Below, piece after piece: positions 1 through 10,900 of a DNA stretch of 64,000 nucleotides; positions within the stretch are counted from its first letter, which is position 1; every line of letters begins with the position of its first letter. The DNA is taken from the NCBI GenBank assembly GCA_039566865.1, contig CM076943.1:43966663-44030662 (forward strand), in the 5' to 3' direction. Below the pieces are notes generated by a model. That model made no database searches. It saw only the letters and a program-made list of their open reading frames with translations, and had not been told where the DNA came from. This DNA is from Aurelia coerulea. Lineage: Eukaryota > Cnidaria > Scyphozoa > Semaeostomeae > Ulmaridae. Position numbers and translations under genes: made by a program.

Positions 1-205
1 AAGTTTCTTCCCGTAAATTATCAGAGCGAGCCAAAGAGGACTTCAAACGTAACCTAACTCCGATAACCACTGTCAAAATTCGTTTCAGAATGCAAGTATT
101 CGCAAAACATCAAATGAAAACTCAACACAATTTCTCAAAGAATCCATACACTTGAATTAATGTTTGACCATTGATTCAAAGATGTTACGAAAGTGGTGTC
201 TTACC
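1..205. other. HDAC-like gene intron, nothing recognised
   Basis: AT-rich sequence left of the 9-bp-duplication element. I looked on the - strand for the next HDAC exon (the HS-EY region) and did not find it. Confidence 0.4.
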
Positions 206-214
206 ATGGAGCCC

Positions 215-791
215 AACAAGGACAGATTTGGTAAGACAATAGCACGAGTTGGTTTTGATTTACACTGCTATTCAAAGCGATTAGCGATCGCAGACAAAGG
301 AAATTCCATTTCTATGGGAAATTCTCTCAGCCAGTAGCTAGCTTGCTCGTTGCGAATTCCAGAAATTATTTTCTAAGAGCAAAAATGAGTATAGATCGAA
401 AGAAGAAGGATACTGTGTATCTACACATTTGCCACGGGCATTTAATGTATTTGATTCAAACACCGATTTGGAGACGATTCCATTCTCTCATCTTTTTGGC
501 TGTAATTAAAACACTTACTGCTCAGCTCCTGAACCAAAGAAATAAAATGTCAGAGCTAGATGTATGGATATATCCTTCTTCTTTCCATATATGCTAATTT
601 TTGCTCTTCAAACAATTTCTGGAATGCACAACGAGTGCGCTAGATACTTTGGATTCAGAGAAACTTTTGCGGCTTGGTTTGTTTTGAATTTATGGTTGAG
701 AGAATTCCTTTATCTGCAACCACTAATCGCTTTGAATTCAGGTGTCAACAAAAGCATCTCATGCTATTGTGTTACAAAATTCATCCTTGTT
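215..791. mobile_element. Mutator-like foldback element, copy 1
   Basis: 577 bp beginning AACAAGGACAGATTT and ending with the degenerate inverse (AATTCATCCTTGTT). The arms are long and inverted (GCGATTAGCGATCGCAGACA near 277, its inverse near 716). The perfect 9-bp direct repeat ATGGAGCCC (206-214 and 792-800) is a target-site duplication. No transposase. It lies in an HDAC-like gene intron. Confidence 0.85.
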
Positions 792-900
792 ATGGAGCCC
801 GTTAATTTTATCGCTATTTTGTATTTTTTAATCAAACATCGAACAAAGAATAACATAAAAAAATCCACACATTCTGTATCAATAACCGAAAATAACTTAC

Positions 901-988
901 TGGTACAAGATGGCATTGACTGACTAATCCTGCTTCAGTCAGCTGATCAAAGATTGCAGAAATTCGACTTGGTCTCTCTGGATGGCCT
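901..988 (-). CDS. HDAC-like gene, coding exon 4
   Basis: Acceptor catttcttcag, donor gtaagt. It encodes GHPERPSRISAIFDQL then TEAGLVSQCHLVP, the conserved HPE-RP-RI segment. The next exon is not visible in 1-900 and should lie beyond the left edge. Confidence 0.83.
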
Positions 989-3900
989 CTGAAGAAATGA
1001 TGCTATTGTATTCAAAAGTGCCGAAAAACTAAAAAGAAACAATCGCCGAAAATTTAATTGACTGATATTTAGACTTTGTGCACAACATATGGTTCAAATC
1101 TTTTAAAAGGTCGGTGTAAAATTCTATTGCAGTTTTCTTTTAAATAAATGGCTTGGAAGGAATTTACAGTTTGTTGCTGTAAGTCTGCCATGGCAATTTA
1201 TTGATATATTGATTAGTTTCAATATGGCTGCATTTATTAAATTTGAGGCTGTGACGTCATCAAATCCTAAATTAGAAAAGCTACAGACTTCTGCTTGCCA
1301 CCATATCGTAGATCTTCATAAACAATGGTTTTTGATGGTTATATAGTATTTCCTCTATTAGTTTAAGATTTACGATGATTTAAATTTTTCAAAAGTTTCA
1401 AAAAAATAAAGATACCATGAGTTTCTTTCAAGCCATCCAATTTAAAGAAAACTGCAATAGAATTTTACACCAACCTTTTTCTAAATATTTGAAAGACTTG
1501 CACCCTATGCTTTCGTTCACGCACAATTTTAAAAGGATAGAAAATTTGATGGTAACAAACTCTTTGCAATTTCCCCAAGAATCTGATGCCAAAGGAATGT
1601 AAACCTTCAAAACTGGTCAGCCTCATTTTGAAAACGTCGAAAAATGTTCCATTTTCATCGTTTTCAAATATTCACATGATGCAATTTTCAAATGTGCTGG
1701 TTAGAGTTCCGCTTTCAAAATCTACCGTTTTCAAAATCTGCCGGCAAAAAATATGCCATTTTCAAGTGAACAGGAGACCTACCTATCAATAACATTTTTT
1801 GCCATTTCAAAGCGTGAATGCAGTCTTAAGAAAAGAAATTTGCAACAAAAGAATTGTTCTATTGTCTTTCTATTGTCTATGCACACCTGGCGTAAAAACA
1901 TGATTTTGCCTTTTTTTACTGTTTTCCCGTAATTCTAGAAGTTGTAAGACAAAAGCAAATACATTTTTGGAATATAAAAATCTCTACTTTATGCACAAGG
2001 AATCTTGTTGAGATTTTCGGACACAAGAATTTTGTGATCATGGTATCTCTTTAAGATACTATTCATATGTATTCAATCTGAATGTAACAAGTCTAACAAG
2101 GCAAAAAAATTCCAGGCTCACACCATGTCTTAAAATTGCACTTTCAATGAATTTATTGAGAGATAATTTCTAAAAGCAGCCAGTTATGAAAATGTTTTTT
2201 TATATATACATTCTGCTAAAAATTTACAATACATTATTTACTTAATGACTATACTGAAAGCTACTTTACTCTGCTGCAAGGAAAAGACCATGGGGAGCAA
2301 TAACTATGTCTACCCACAAAAATGGCTGCATGTATCATAGTTTTTATGTTCGAATACGCATAAAAGGGATTAGAAGCCAGAACGTCTCTCAATCAAGCCT
2401 TTTGTATAAAAAGATACATAAATATCGCCAGATCCAGACTCTCTAGCAGAATAGCCAAGCGGTCTAGTCTAGTGAACTCCATGTTGCATAAAACGAAAAT
2501 GAAGGGCTTTTAGTGTTCTTCTTGAGGAAAATGCAATGTCCAGACAAAAAAATGAAAAATCAAGCTCTAAAATGAAAAAAATGTCCATACTTATCCCACA
2601 TATGGAAGTGCTTTTGCATTCTTTTGTCAAATACCAATCCTGTCTTCCTGCAAAAAGGAAGATATTTTATCATTGCTTGATCAACAATTAAGAATCGTCA
2701 CCTGATGTAACAAAATCTGACACATTTTGTTCCTACCGAATACAGTACAGGCCCCCTGTGCACATTAACATGATAAGCTGAATTCTTCACATTATCACAA
2801 TAATTCTTATAATAATTCTTGAGGCATATCACAAAGACTATAAATTTGTCTAAACGAGGACTCTTAGGCAGGACAACCCTGTTAATGTGTGCACGGCCTG
2901 TACTGTAAGTTATGGTTTTCCTTGGAGACATTTTTGCACATCCTCTCCAACATCAGATTTCTTCTTCATATCTCCCTGTTCATTGTGCCCTTCCTTGTTT
3001 TTGGCATTGGAAAGATCACTGTGATATTCTAATAGGAAATGCACAATTTCTATTTTCACCTGATAGTATCTTAGGATAGGGGGGGGGGGGGCTCTCTCCT
3101 CAATTAGTTTACCTATTGAGAGAGCTCCTCCTCTAAGTAATTCCCTGCATACGATTTATATATTTAGCCCCTCGTTGTATTTGTATATTGTATTAATTTT
3201 CTGTATCATTGTCTTTATTTTCTGTAACAATAATCTTTGTAGTTTAGTTATTCGTATGTATAGTTAGGTTATAAATTGTATGTAGTGGAATTTAAAATAT
3301 AAAACTGAACTGAACTGAACTAACAGGACTCAGGGGGTTGAAATCCTCTTTCGAAATAAAAATATCCTAAGAGATATTGCATTAAAGATGTTATTGGAAA
3401 AGTCACCTTGAAAGTTTTTCATGAACGGCTTCCTTTTCATACTTTCCAACTTTCTCTTTTTCTTCTATTTTCTGAAAAAGAAAATATTTCACAAGTAGTG
3501 TCATTTAGGGAGGATGTGAGCATGTGTGACAACAAACACCAAAGGTTTGCGCGCCTGCCCTTAGTTAACACATGAAAAAATGGCTCCTGTGTGTGCCTGC
3601 GGAGAAATAAATAATACCTCAAGTGTGCAAAAGAATGCGCATGGAAGACTGCCCTTGGCTAGATCAGTAGTGCGTTACTATGGACCTAAATGCTGGAATG
3701 ACAAAATTCGTGTGCAAATTGTGCTCGGATTGTATGATATCCGCAAATTTTGCCGTTTCGACTAGTGGTATGTATGTATGTATGTATGTATGTATGTATG
3801 TATGTATCTATGTATGTATGTATGTATGTATGTATGTATGTATGTATGTATGTATGCATGTATGTATAATTTTGCAATCAAACTAAATATAACTAGTCAT

Positions 3901-4659
3901 AAAGGAAAAGAAATCTAATTACAATATCTATAAATTTAAAATAATTACAGGCAAAAACTACATATCTAATCAAATAATCTAATTTAAAAACTCCCCATGG
4001 TTAAAGATGGCAGGGATAGCATTGAAAGGTCAATGCGACCTTGTTTCCATAATGGTCCCTCAAGGAGTGCTATTCAAAGGGAAAAAGAAAGAAAAGTTCT
4101 TGAGAAAAGAAATAAAAAGTTTTCATGGAAAATAGAATTTTGTCTAGACCGGAAATAAAATTTTTGATTTGGTAAACAGAATATCCTGTCGCGGTTTTAC
4201 GTTCTGTAAAGAATGAGAAGTAAGAGGAAGTAAATAATAGGCCTATACATAACAAAACGTAATAACTAACAGGCCTATTATACATAACAAAACGGATATT
4301 TCGCAGTTAAGTAACCATTAAACTGCGACAACTCAATTCTGTTATATATATATCGTACTATATACATGTTATACATTTACTATTATTCAATGGAAGGCAA
4401 ATTCCAGGGGTGGGAACTGAGTTTACACAAAATTTCCAGGCAGAGAGAGAGCTGCAGAGAGAGAGGAGAGAAGGGGTCCCCAGACGGACGTCGCGATCTG
4501 TGCGAAAATCGCCGTAGAGGCTTCGGCTGATACAAATCTCAAAGCATCTAAAATCAAGATTCTTACCAACGTCGCAAAACCATCAATCAATAAATCAGCA
4601 TTTGAAAGCTTTTCTTTCATTTCATCTTCGCTGCTTTGCAGACCCAGTTCGTCCGCCAT
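901..4659 (-). CDS. histone deacetylase, class IIb (HDAC6/10)-like, N-terminal part, four exons
   Basis: Four minus-strand exons (4659-4567, 3471-3407, 2647-2591, 988-901) join in frame to about 101 residues and the gene continues off the left edge. Seen: GT-AG borders and compatible phases (0, 2, 2, 0). After an acidic/basic, low-complexity leader of about 53 residues comes TGLVFDKRMQKHFHMWD, then GHPERPSRISAIFDQL and AGLVSQC. Known: this T-G-L-V-x-D...WD...HPE-x-P-x-R-I pattern opens the deacetylase domains of HDAC6 and HDAC10, zinc enzymes that remove acetyl groups from lysines (HDAC6: tubulin) or polyamines (HDAC10). The leader before the domain fits HDAC6 better than HDAC10, which starts almost at the domain. 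The zinc and catalytic residues lie outside the window, so activity cannot be judged. An in-frame upstream ATG at 4689 would add 10 residues; 4659 is preferred because its context (aacaagATGGCGG) is stronger. Confidence 0.82.
1091..1506. mobile_element. TA-flanked foldback family A (GGGCTCAAATC ends), diverged copy
   Basis: Shares the string aaaggtcggtgtaaaattct and the mid-section with CTACAGA-TTTCTGCTTGCCACCATA with copies at 21.6, 31.1, 38.3 and 47.8 kb. Both ends are degraded. Confidence 0.7.
1507..2590. other. HDAC-like gene intron, nothing recognised
   Basis: AT-rich. No exon, RNA gene or complete repeat identified. Confidence 0.4.
2591..2647 (-). CDS. HDAC-like gene, coding exon 3 (start of deacetylase domain)
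   Basis: Acceptor ctttttgcag, donor gtatgg. It encodes KTGLVFDKRMQKHFHMWD, the conserved opening of the HDAC6/10 fold. Confidence 0.83.
3075..3325 (+). mobile_element. 3' end of a 5'-truncated LINE-like element with CTGAA tail
   Basis: A G12 run and a short hairpin (gagagagct arms, 3092-3127) are followed by a T-rich stretch typical of non-LTR 3' UTRs. It ends aaaactgaactgaactgaac, a short tandem tail. No coding remnant. Class assignment is inference. Confidence 0.4.
3407..3471 (-). CDS. HDAC-like gene, coding exon 2
   Basis: Acceptor ctttttcag, donor gtgact. It encodes a highly charged stretch (KIEEKEKVGKYEKEAVHEKL), 21 codons plus 2 nt, and joins exon 3 in frame. Confidence 0.7.
3767..3866. 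repeat. (TATG)n microsatellite
   Basis: About 100 bp of TATG repeats with two single-base interruptions. It gives spurious Tyr/Val/Met/Cys and His/Thr/Tyr/Ile reading frames on the two strands. Confidence 0.95.
4567..4659 (-). CDS. HDAC-like gene, coding exon 1
   Basis: Starts MADELGLQSS and ends ...DGFATL at a gtaaga donor, 31 codons, phase 0. Reading the frame on past the donor to 4423 gives only intron translation. Confidence 0.78.
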
Positions 4660-4867
4660 CTTGTTTCCCGCTCTTTCCTGAAATGCCATTCTGCATGGTT
4701 ACACAAGTGCCTAAAGAAAATATTTCATTGAGCTGAATTGATATTAAACAAGCTGCAATATGACAGCAACAACATCAATTCATTTCAACACTAAGTTTAT
4801 GATCTAAGTACACGTAACTATTCATTTGTTACCTGTTCACTTCCTTTCACTTTCAAGAGAACAGAAG
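4660..4867. promoter_or_regulatory. probable bidirectional promoter of the HDAC-like gene and ACY1
   Basis: These 208 bp separate the two divergent start codons. No TATA box is evident on either strand. A CACTTCCTTT stretch near 4839 resembles an ETS-type site (inference). Both 5' untranslated regions must fit here unless there are upstream non-coding exons. Confidence 0.5.
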
Positions 4868-4994
4868 ATGGATGTCAACGGACCTGCTAGCAACGGACCT
4901 TCTCCAAAGCGTTCAAATCGAAATGAAGATCCTGCAGTCACGAGGTTCCGAGAGTATCTGAGGATGGAGACTGTACACCCAGAGCCTAATTATG
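4868..4994 (+). CDS. ACY1: ACY1 exon 1
   Basis: 42 codons plus 1 nt, ending at tatg|gtaaga. It holds a Ser/Asn/Pro-rich leader, then the conserved [18 protein letters not shown]. Confidence 0.92.
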
Positions 4995-7900
4995 GTAAGA
5001 GCAAACTGCATATTTGAAGTATTTGCATCATGGTAGAATACTTTACTCTGGCCATAATAGGTCTTCTAGGCCTATTTACAATTTATATAAATATAATACA
5101 ACCGATTTGTTGTACTGTATTTATATGATCCGAATATAAATTTAATTGATACAACAAATCCGAGGGCTTGCAAGCATGATGACAAATTAAATAGAATCAT
5201 ATTTGGTTGGTATACTTTCCCCCCAGAGGGTGCATTCCATGTAAAACCTACGCCGAAGGTATGCCGAGCCCTAAGCTTTCGTACGCCAGGTATTTTCAGA
5301 GAGAGAATACACGTTGTATACATTTGATCATATCAAAAGAGACTGCTAACTCACATAAGAAAAGATTGAGGACAACTTCACATTAACGCCAAGGTAGGCA
5401 GATTTTTGTATGCTGTCACTCCAAGGACCGATTTTATTGAAAAAATGATGCCGCTACACCAACAAAAAGTCAGGTCTACGCCAAAGATCTTCAGGCCTAA
5501 GTACATGGAATGCATCCTGGATACTTTGTTATTAATCAATTTTCAATTTTGAAAAATGATAAGTCCAAGAGTACATGACAAATCAGAGTGACAAATCCAA
5601 GAGATGAGTGGCTAGCTAAGCCATAATTACATAATACAACAACTGCAACACTGCAGTACAGACCCACTTACTGTAGATACATACTGTATGTACAGTAGGT
5701 TTTTCTATGCCGTGATGTTTCTCAAAATCTTCTTTCTTGTTCTTATGGTTCGATTTTAAACGAGATTTTGTTTTAAAATGTGAATGAAGTTTCCAAATTT
5801 AGTAAAAAGTCCACAAGGTCAACAAGATCTGTCTGTACCGACCTGTACAAAAATGCAAGGCCAGGTAATAGAGGCCCCCCCATAGTACCCCTGGATAAAG
5901 CATTCACGCGTTGATTTTTCGTCTTTCACGCCATCACGGAGCGTAAAACAGCATTTTCACGTTCACGTGGCAGAAATTTAAGAATGCTGGAGTCTGCAAA
6001 GTTTTTGTGTGAATACCTAAGTTTTGAGGGGTCCAGGGGGTTGTCCACGGCAAGATTTTCTGCCATCGCACCTTTTTGAACGTCAAAAAACGCCCCTTTA
6101 TGGAAGTTAAATGCTGGTAATTACCATAAGCTTTTCGCCTGAGAAGAAGTCAATTCTCATTCAGCTGAAATGTATTCAGGTAACAGAGAAGTTCTTCATG
6201 TTAGATCAAAGCCGGTTTTGAGATGTCGAGCCTTTTACATGTAAGAACTTTCTAGCAGGCAATGTTTTTATGACTTGAAACCAGGGACAGCAGAGCAATT
6301 CCAGTGAGATAGATGCGAGCAAAAGCGGGGGGTTCGGGGGCCTGCCCTTGGAAAAAATTTGATATTACGCCCTTCAGAACGGCGGAAAACGCTCTTTTTA
6401 AACAGGCTTCGCAGGCTTACTCATTTGATTTGCTTTTGAGAAGAAGTCGACTCTCATTCAAATGTACTGCTTTTTGAAGCCTTGGAGCAGGTGATAAAAT
6501 GACACAGTTGAGTATTTTACCATGTATCAACTTCGTCCAAGGCCCTTAATCATATTAGGCCGTAGGCTCTGGGCACGAGGTTGACGATGGATTTCTTGAC
6601 AAAAACTCTTTACGATGGGCCAAAGAACAAAGCCAGGTTTTCTGCTGTCGAAACTTTACATTAAAGAGTTCTACCAGGTGTCCCAAAAAAGTATTTGCGT
6701 TTAAAAATCACCAAAACTCAAGTATGAAACACTGACCATAAATTCTATTCTCCTTCATTTGAATATGCTGCACCTCATACCTGGACTCTTTCCCACTCCA
6801 CATCAGACAATTGACGACCTTCAATATTTTCAAGAAGGCATGGAAAACATTTTTTTTTGAACAAGCATTCAATTTTTAAGTTATCTTGTGTGTTGAAAAA
6901 TACTGTAATTTTTAAGGATCTTCATTGTGATTAGATTACCTTATTTGTACCTATAAATTGTATTCTATTCTCACAAATCAACAATTTCCCTATTTATGAA
7001 AGTTCTGTTCTGTCTCTGAAAGAAAAACAGGGGAGTAGCTTGAATCCCTCTTCGTAGCCTTTGTAAGCCCTATGGTATCACGGTCCCTGTTTAAAATTTG
7101 CAATCTTCTTTTAGGATTTCATCGAAATTTATCCTCATCAAAAAGATTCATAAATTTGTGAAAATTCCTAAATCTTTGAAAAAGTGGGGGAGGGGGTGTG
7201 TTAGCTCCTATTAGATGCAATTCTTATCCTTTCAATCAAATCAATGCCAATGACTTGTGATTTTTCTTTTATGATTGTCTTGAAATCGCGTAAGAAAGTA
7301 GGACAATTTTATATTAACGATCAAGACGCTTCACGCAGTCACGTGTTTTAAAAGTCCATTTCACGAAATAACGACCAATTTTTCAGCAAATCACGCTTCA
7401 CAACGGAGTCCTTGATCACGAAATCACGAGCCGATAATATCTAAATCACGCTATCACGCACTTAAATTAGCCAAATAACGCGTCACGTACAAATATGGGG
7501 GGGGCAGTAAATTAAAGACCTGTCTTTTCTCTTAAAAGTGTACCAGTCATCGTTTTCAGGCAAAAGTGAAAATCTTATCGTGCAGAAATCTTTCTCAATT
7601 TTTGCTATAAACTGTATTTTGCAGTTCTCTGATGTCAATATTAGTAACTACTTCTCTGTTGATTGAAATGCATGCTATAAATCAGAGTCTCTTTTCAGAT
7701 ATTGTGCTGCGCAAATAAGTCTTGATCATCGCGCTAAGAGTCTGGAACACAGGCTGAATTGTGTTGTGCTCGTAGTTCTGCAAGTATTTTCAACAGGCAG
7801 CAATTTCAATGAAAGTTTTCATTTCAGATCTTCCGATAGCTTTCCGACAGTCGTTTCCAAGCAAGAAAAATTTCCGACAAATTTTCCGACAAACCTCTTT

Positions 7901-10900
7901 TGAGTCGTTGTGGGGGGGCCGCCGCCCCCCCTGCCCCCCCCCTCTATCTCCGCTACTGCTTTGCAGCCAGAACAGTCAGGCGGCGTGGGTTCAATACCTG
8001 GTATGGTAGGACCCACCACTTGATTGTCATGACAAGGGGTCGCGGACTCGATTAGGTCTGCTCTATTTCTGCGATCCCAGCGCTTGGCGCTGAAAAACGC
8101 AACTTCACCTTCACCTTCACTATGAAACAAATTTTTTAGGTATATTCTAAGGGGCCCCAACCAGTTTTGGGCCCAGGGCCCCAACAGACTTAAATGCGGC
8201 CCTGGGGGGGGGCCTCGTAATAGCCATGTACAAGCCTTGTTCTTCTCTGTCATCAACTACGTCACTACGGAGTCACATGAGAAGCGAGCGCATGCGTTGC
8301 CAGTCATTGCGTGGTATCTTGTCGGTCATCCACACGTGAAGAAAAACGCTCCTGAGTTTTAAAGACAAACGGTAAGAAATTTTTACCTTTTCCTTTTGCT
8401 TACATTGGAAATTCGCATTTATCGAGAACAGTGAAAAGCAGTACGACTGCAGTAGTTAATAAGTTTTACAACTGTTCTGTGTTTTTATTTAAGATCAAGA
8501 TGTCAAGCGAAAATGAACAGACTGAGCCATTAGAAAACACGCCTGGCGATGAGCCTGAAAAACCCAACGTAAATGAAACTCTAGCAGAATTAAATTCAAA
8601 TATGGGCGCTATGACATTTTTGTTACAAAAGCTAGTTGAGAGCTCCTTTAATCGACCCACCGGGTTTATTACTGAAACAACGCCCACCGGACTGGCCATG
8701 AATATGCCCACCGGGGATATCGAAGGACCCACCGGGTCAAGTATGAATGGGCCCACCGGGCATATTGAGTCCACAGGACAAGGCATGCTTTCTACATCTA
8801 ACATAGGAAGTAGTCAAAGTTCTGCGCCGAAACCTGGCCCGTCAAATGAAAGAAAACGGGCAGCCACGAGCAAAGAACATAATCAATCTGAGCCACCGGC
8901 AAAAACCCCTCGAGACGAGGAAAATGGTGACGATGACACCATAAGTATCCATGCTAACGAAGACCTTGAGCAGGATAAAGATGAGCACCCAGAAACGGGA
9001 AAAAATAAGGACAACGAGTTCCTTGATGAAATAGCCGAAGGCTTTGAAGTGGCTGATGAAGTCAGTGACAATGTCAACGAAAAATTAGCGGAATTTGTTG
9101 AAAACCGCTGGGGAAAGCAGTTAAAAACTGAGAAAATTAAAAGCATTCTTGAAAAATACAAACGACCAAAAAATTGTATAAAGCTACACCCAATAAAAGT
9201 GAACAAAGGCGCTTGGGAAAATTTAAAATGGGAGAAGAAACAAGCAGATTTACGCTTGAGCAACATGCAGCAGACACTAACAAAAGTGGGCTGCATTACT
9301 CTGCAAATGGCAGATTTTATGTTGAAAAATGTCAAAAACTTTGACGACAAAAGCGAAATCAACAATCAGATTTCGAAGTCCTATGATTCAATTGCTTTGC
9401 TCGGACATCTTATCGGCGATCTCTCAAACCAAAGACGCCTTACAATGAAGAATGCTCTAAAACCCGAGTATCAAACTCTATGTTCGCCATCTACAGAAAT
9501 TGCTCACTCCCCACACTTATTTGGCGAGGATATAGGAAAACAAATAAAAGATGTCGAAGAAACGAACAAAATCACAAAAGCCTTTAAGCCTTCTCCAAAT
9601 AAGGGGAGAGAACAAAATTTTAAACCAAATCTTCTGGGGTCAAACCCTCAGTTTGGCTATTATGGCTACACCCACAGGCGTGATTTTTTAGGGCAAGGCC
9701 ATCGCCACCCAGCAGTAAGGAAAAAGCAGTGGGGCCAGCCATTTCAGCCCAGAGGTCAACAACAGCAGCGACACAGTTTCCGACCTCAAAAGAAATTCTA
9801 GAAATCTTGAGCAAGTTACATGTAAGTGAATTTCAAGAATTTCTTCCAACATTATTGCTATTTCTTACATATCAGTGTGATAACTTTAAAGCCGGTCGAA
9901 TAAAAAGCCATATAACAGCTTGGCAACGTATAACAAAGGACCCTGAAATTTTATCATATGTATCAGGGGCAAAAGTGGAGTTGAATAGTTCTCCTTGTAT
10001 CTCCCACCGGGAGAGAAAATTTAGTGCTCCAGAGGAGCAGATTCTAAACACTGAGATTCAAAAACTAATGACAAAAGAAGTGCTCGAAATAACTAGACCT
10101 GAAAACGGACAGGTCATATCACCAATATTTTTGACACCAAAACCTGATGGTTCCTATCGTATGATTTTGAACTTGAAAAAATTTAATCATCATGTCACAT
10201 ACCATCATTTCAAAATGGAAACTTTGAATACGATTACTAGTTTGATGGAACATAATTGTTTCATGGCGTCTTTAGACATAAAAGATGCTTATTATAGCGT
10301 AGAAGTCGCAGCGGAGCACAGAAAATATTTCCGATTTGGATTCAATGGAAATTTACTACAATACAAGGCCCTCCCTAATGGCCTGGCCAGTTGCCCACGT
10401 ATTTTTACAAAATTGCTCAAACCGGCTTTGACGGAATTACACAAAGAGGGTATCATAGCAACTGCTTATATCGATGACATATACCTGCAGGGTGAAAATT
10501 TTAATGACGGCTTGTCCAACGTCATCAGGGCTACTAAACTATTGACAGAATTAGGCTTTATTGTTCACCCGGAAAAGTCAGCTTTTTTACCGTCTCAAGA
10601 GATTAAGATGTTGGGTTTTATTCTAAATTCCAAGACTATGACTGTAAAACCCACCCAGCAAAAGATTGAATCTGTCTTGGCTGTTTGTCAAAATTTGCTC
10701 AGCCAAAAGAAGCCGACCATAAGAAGTTGTGCGAAAGCACTCGGCACAATGATCTCTTGTTTCCCGGGTATTCTTTATGGGCCGCTTTATTACCGTCAGC
10801 TAGAAAAGGACAAGACCGAGGCTTTGAAAATAGCCAAAGGCGATTTTGAGAGCTTTATGAGCCCTTCTCCATCTGCCAAATTAGAATTAGAATGGTGGAT

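Noticed and set aside
2945..3012. Minus-strand exon-like stretch (SDLSNAKNKEGHNEQGDMKK) between HDAC-like exons 2 and 3
   Set aside because: It has a fair acceptor and codes in the right phase from exon 2, but no donor gives the phase needed for exon 3, and exons 2 and 3 join perfectly without it. At most an alternative exon.
3680..3886. Open frames across the TATG repeat
   Set aside because: Tyr/Val/Met/Cys and His/Thr/Tyr/Ile repeats are simple translations of a microsatellite.
4423..4566. C-terminal extension of the HDAC-like first exon (VRILILDALRF...)
   Set aside because: It follows a strong gtaaga donor and is intron sequence. The spliced product matches the HDAC family.
7819..8256. 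145-codon minus-strand ORF left of the DIRS element
   Set aside because: Covers G/C-rich low-complexity sequence and crosses the DIRS left end, so it cannot be an old conserved gene.
8883..9365. 160-codon minus-strand ORF inside the DIRS GAG
   Set aside because: Antisense shadow of an acidic coding region; no supporting motif.
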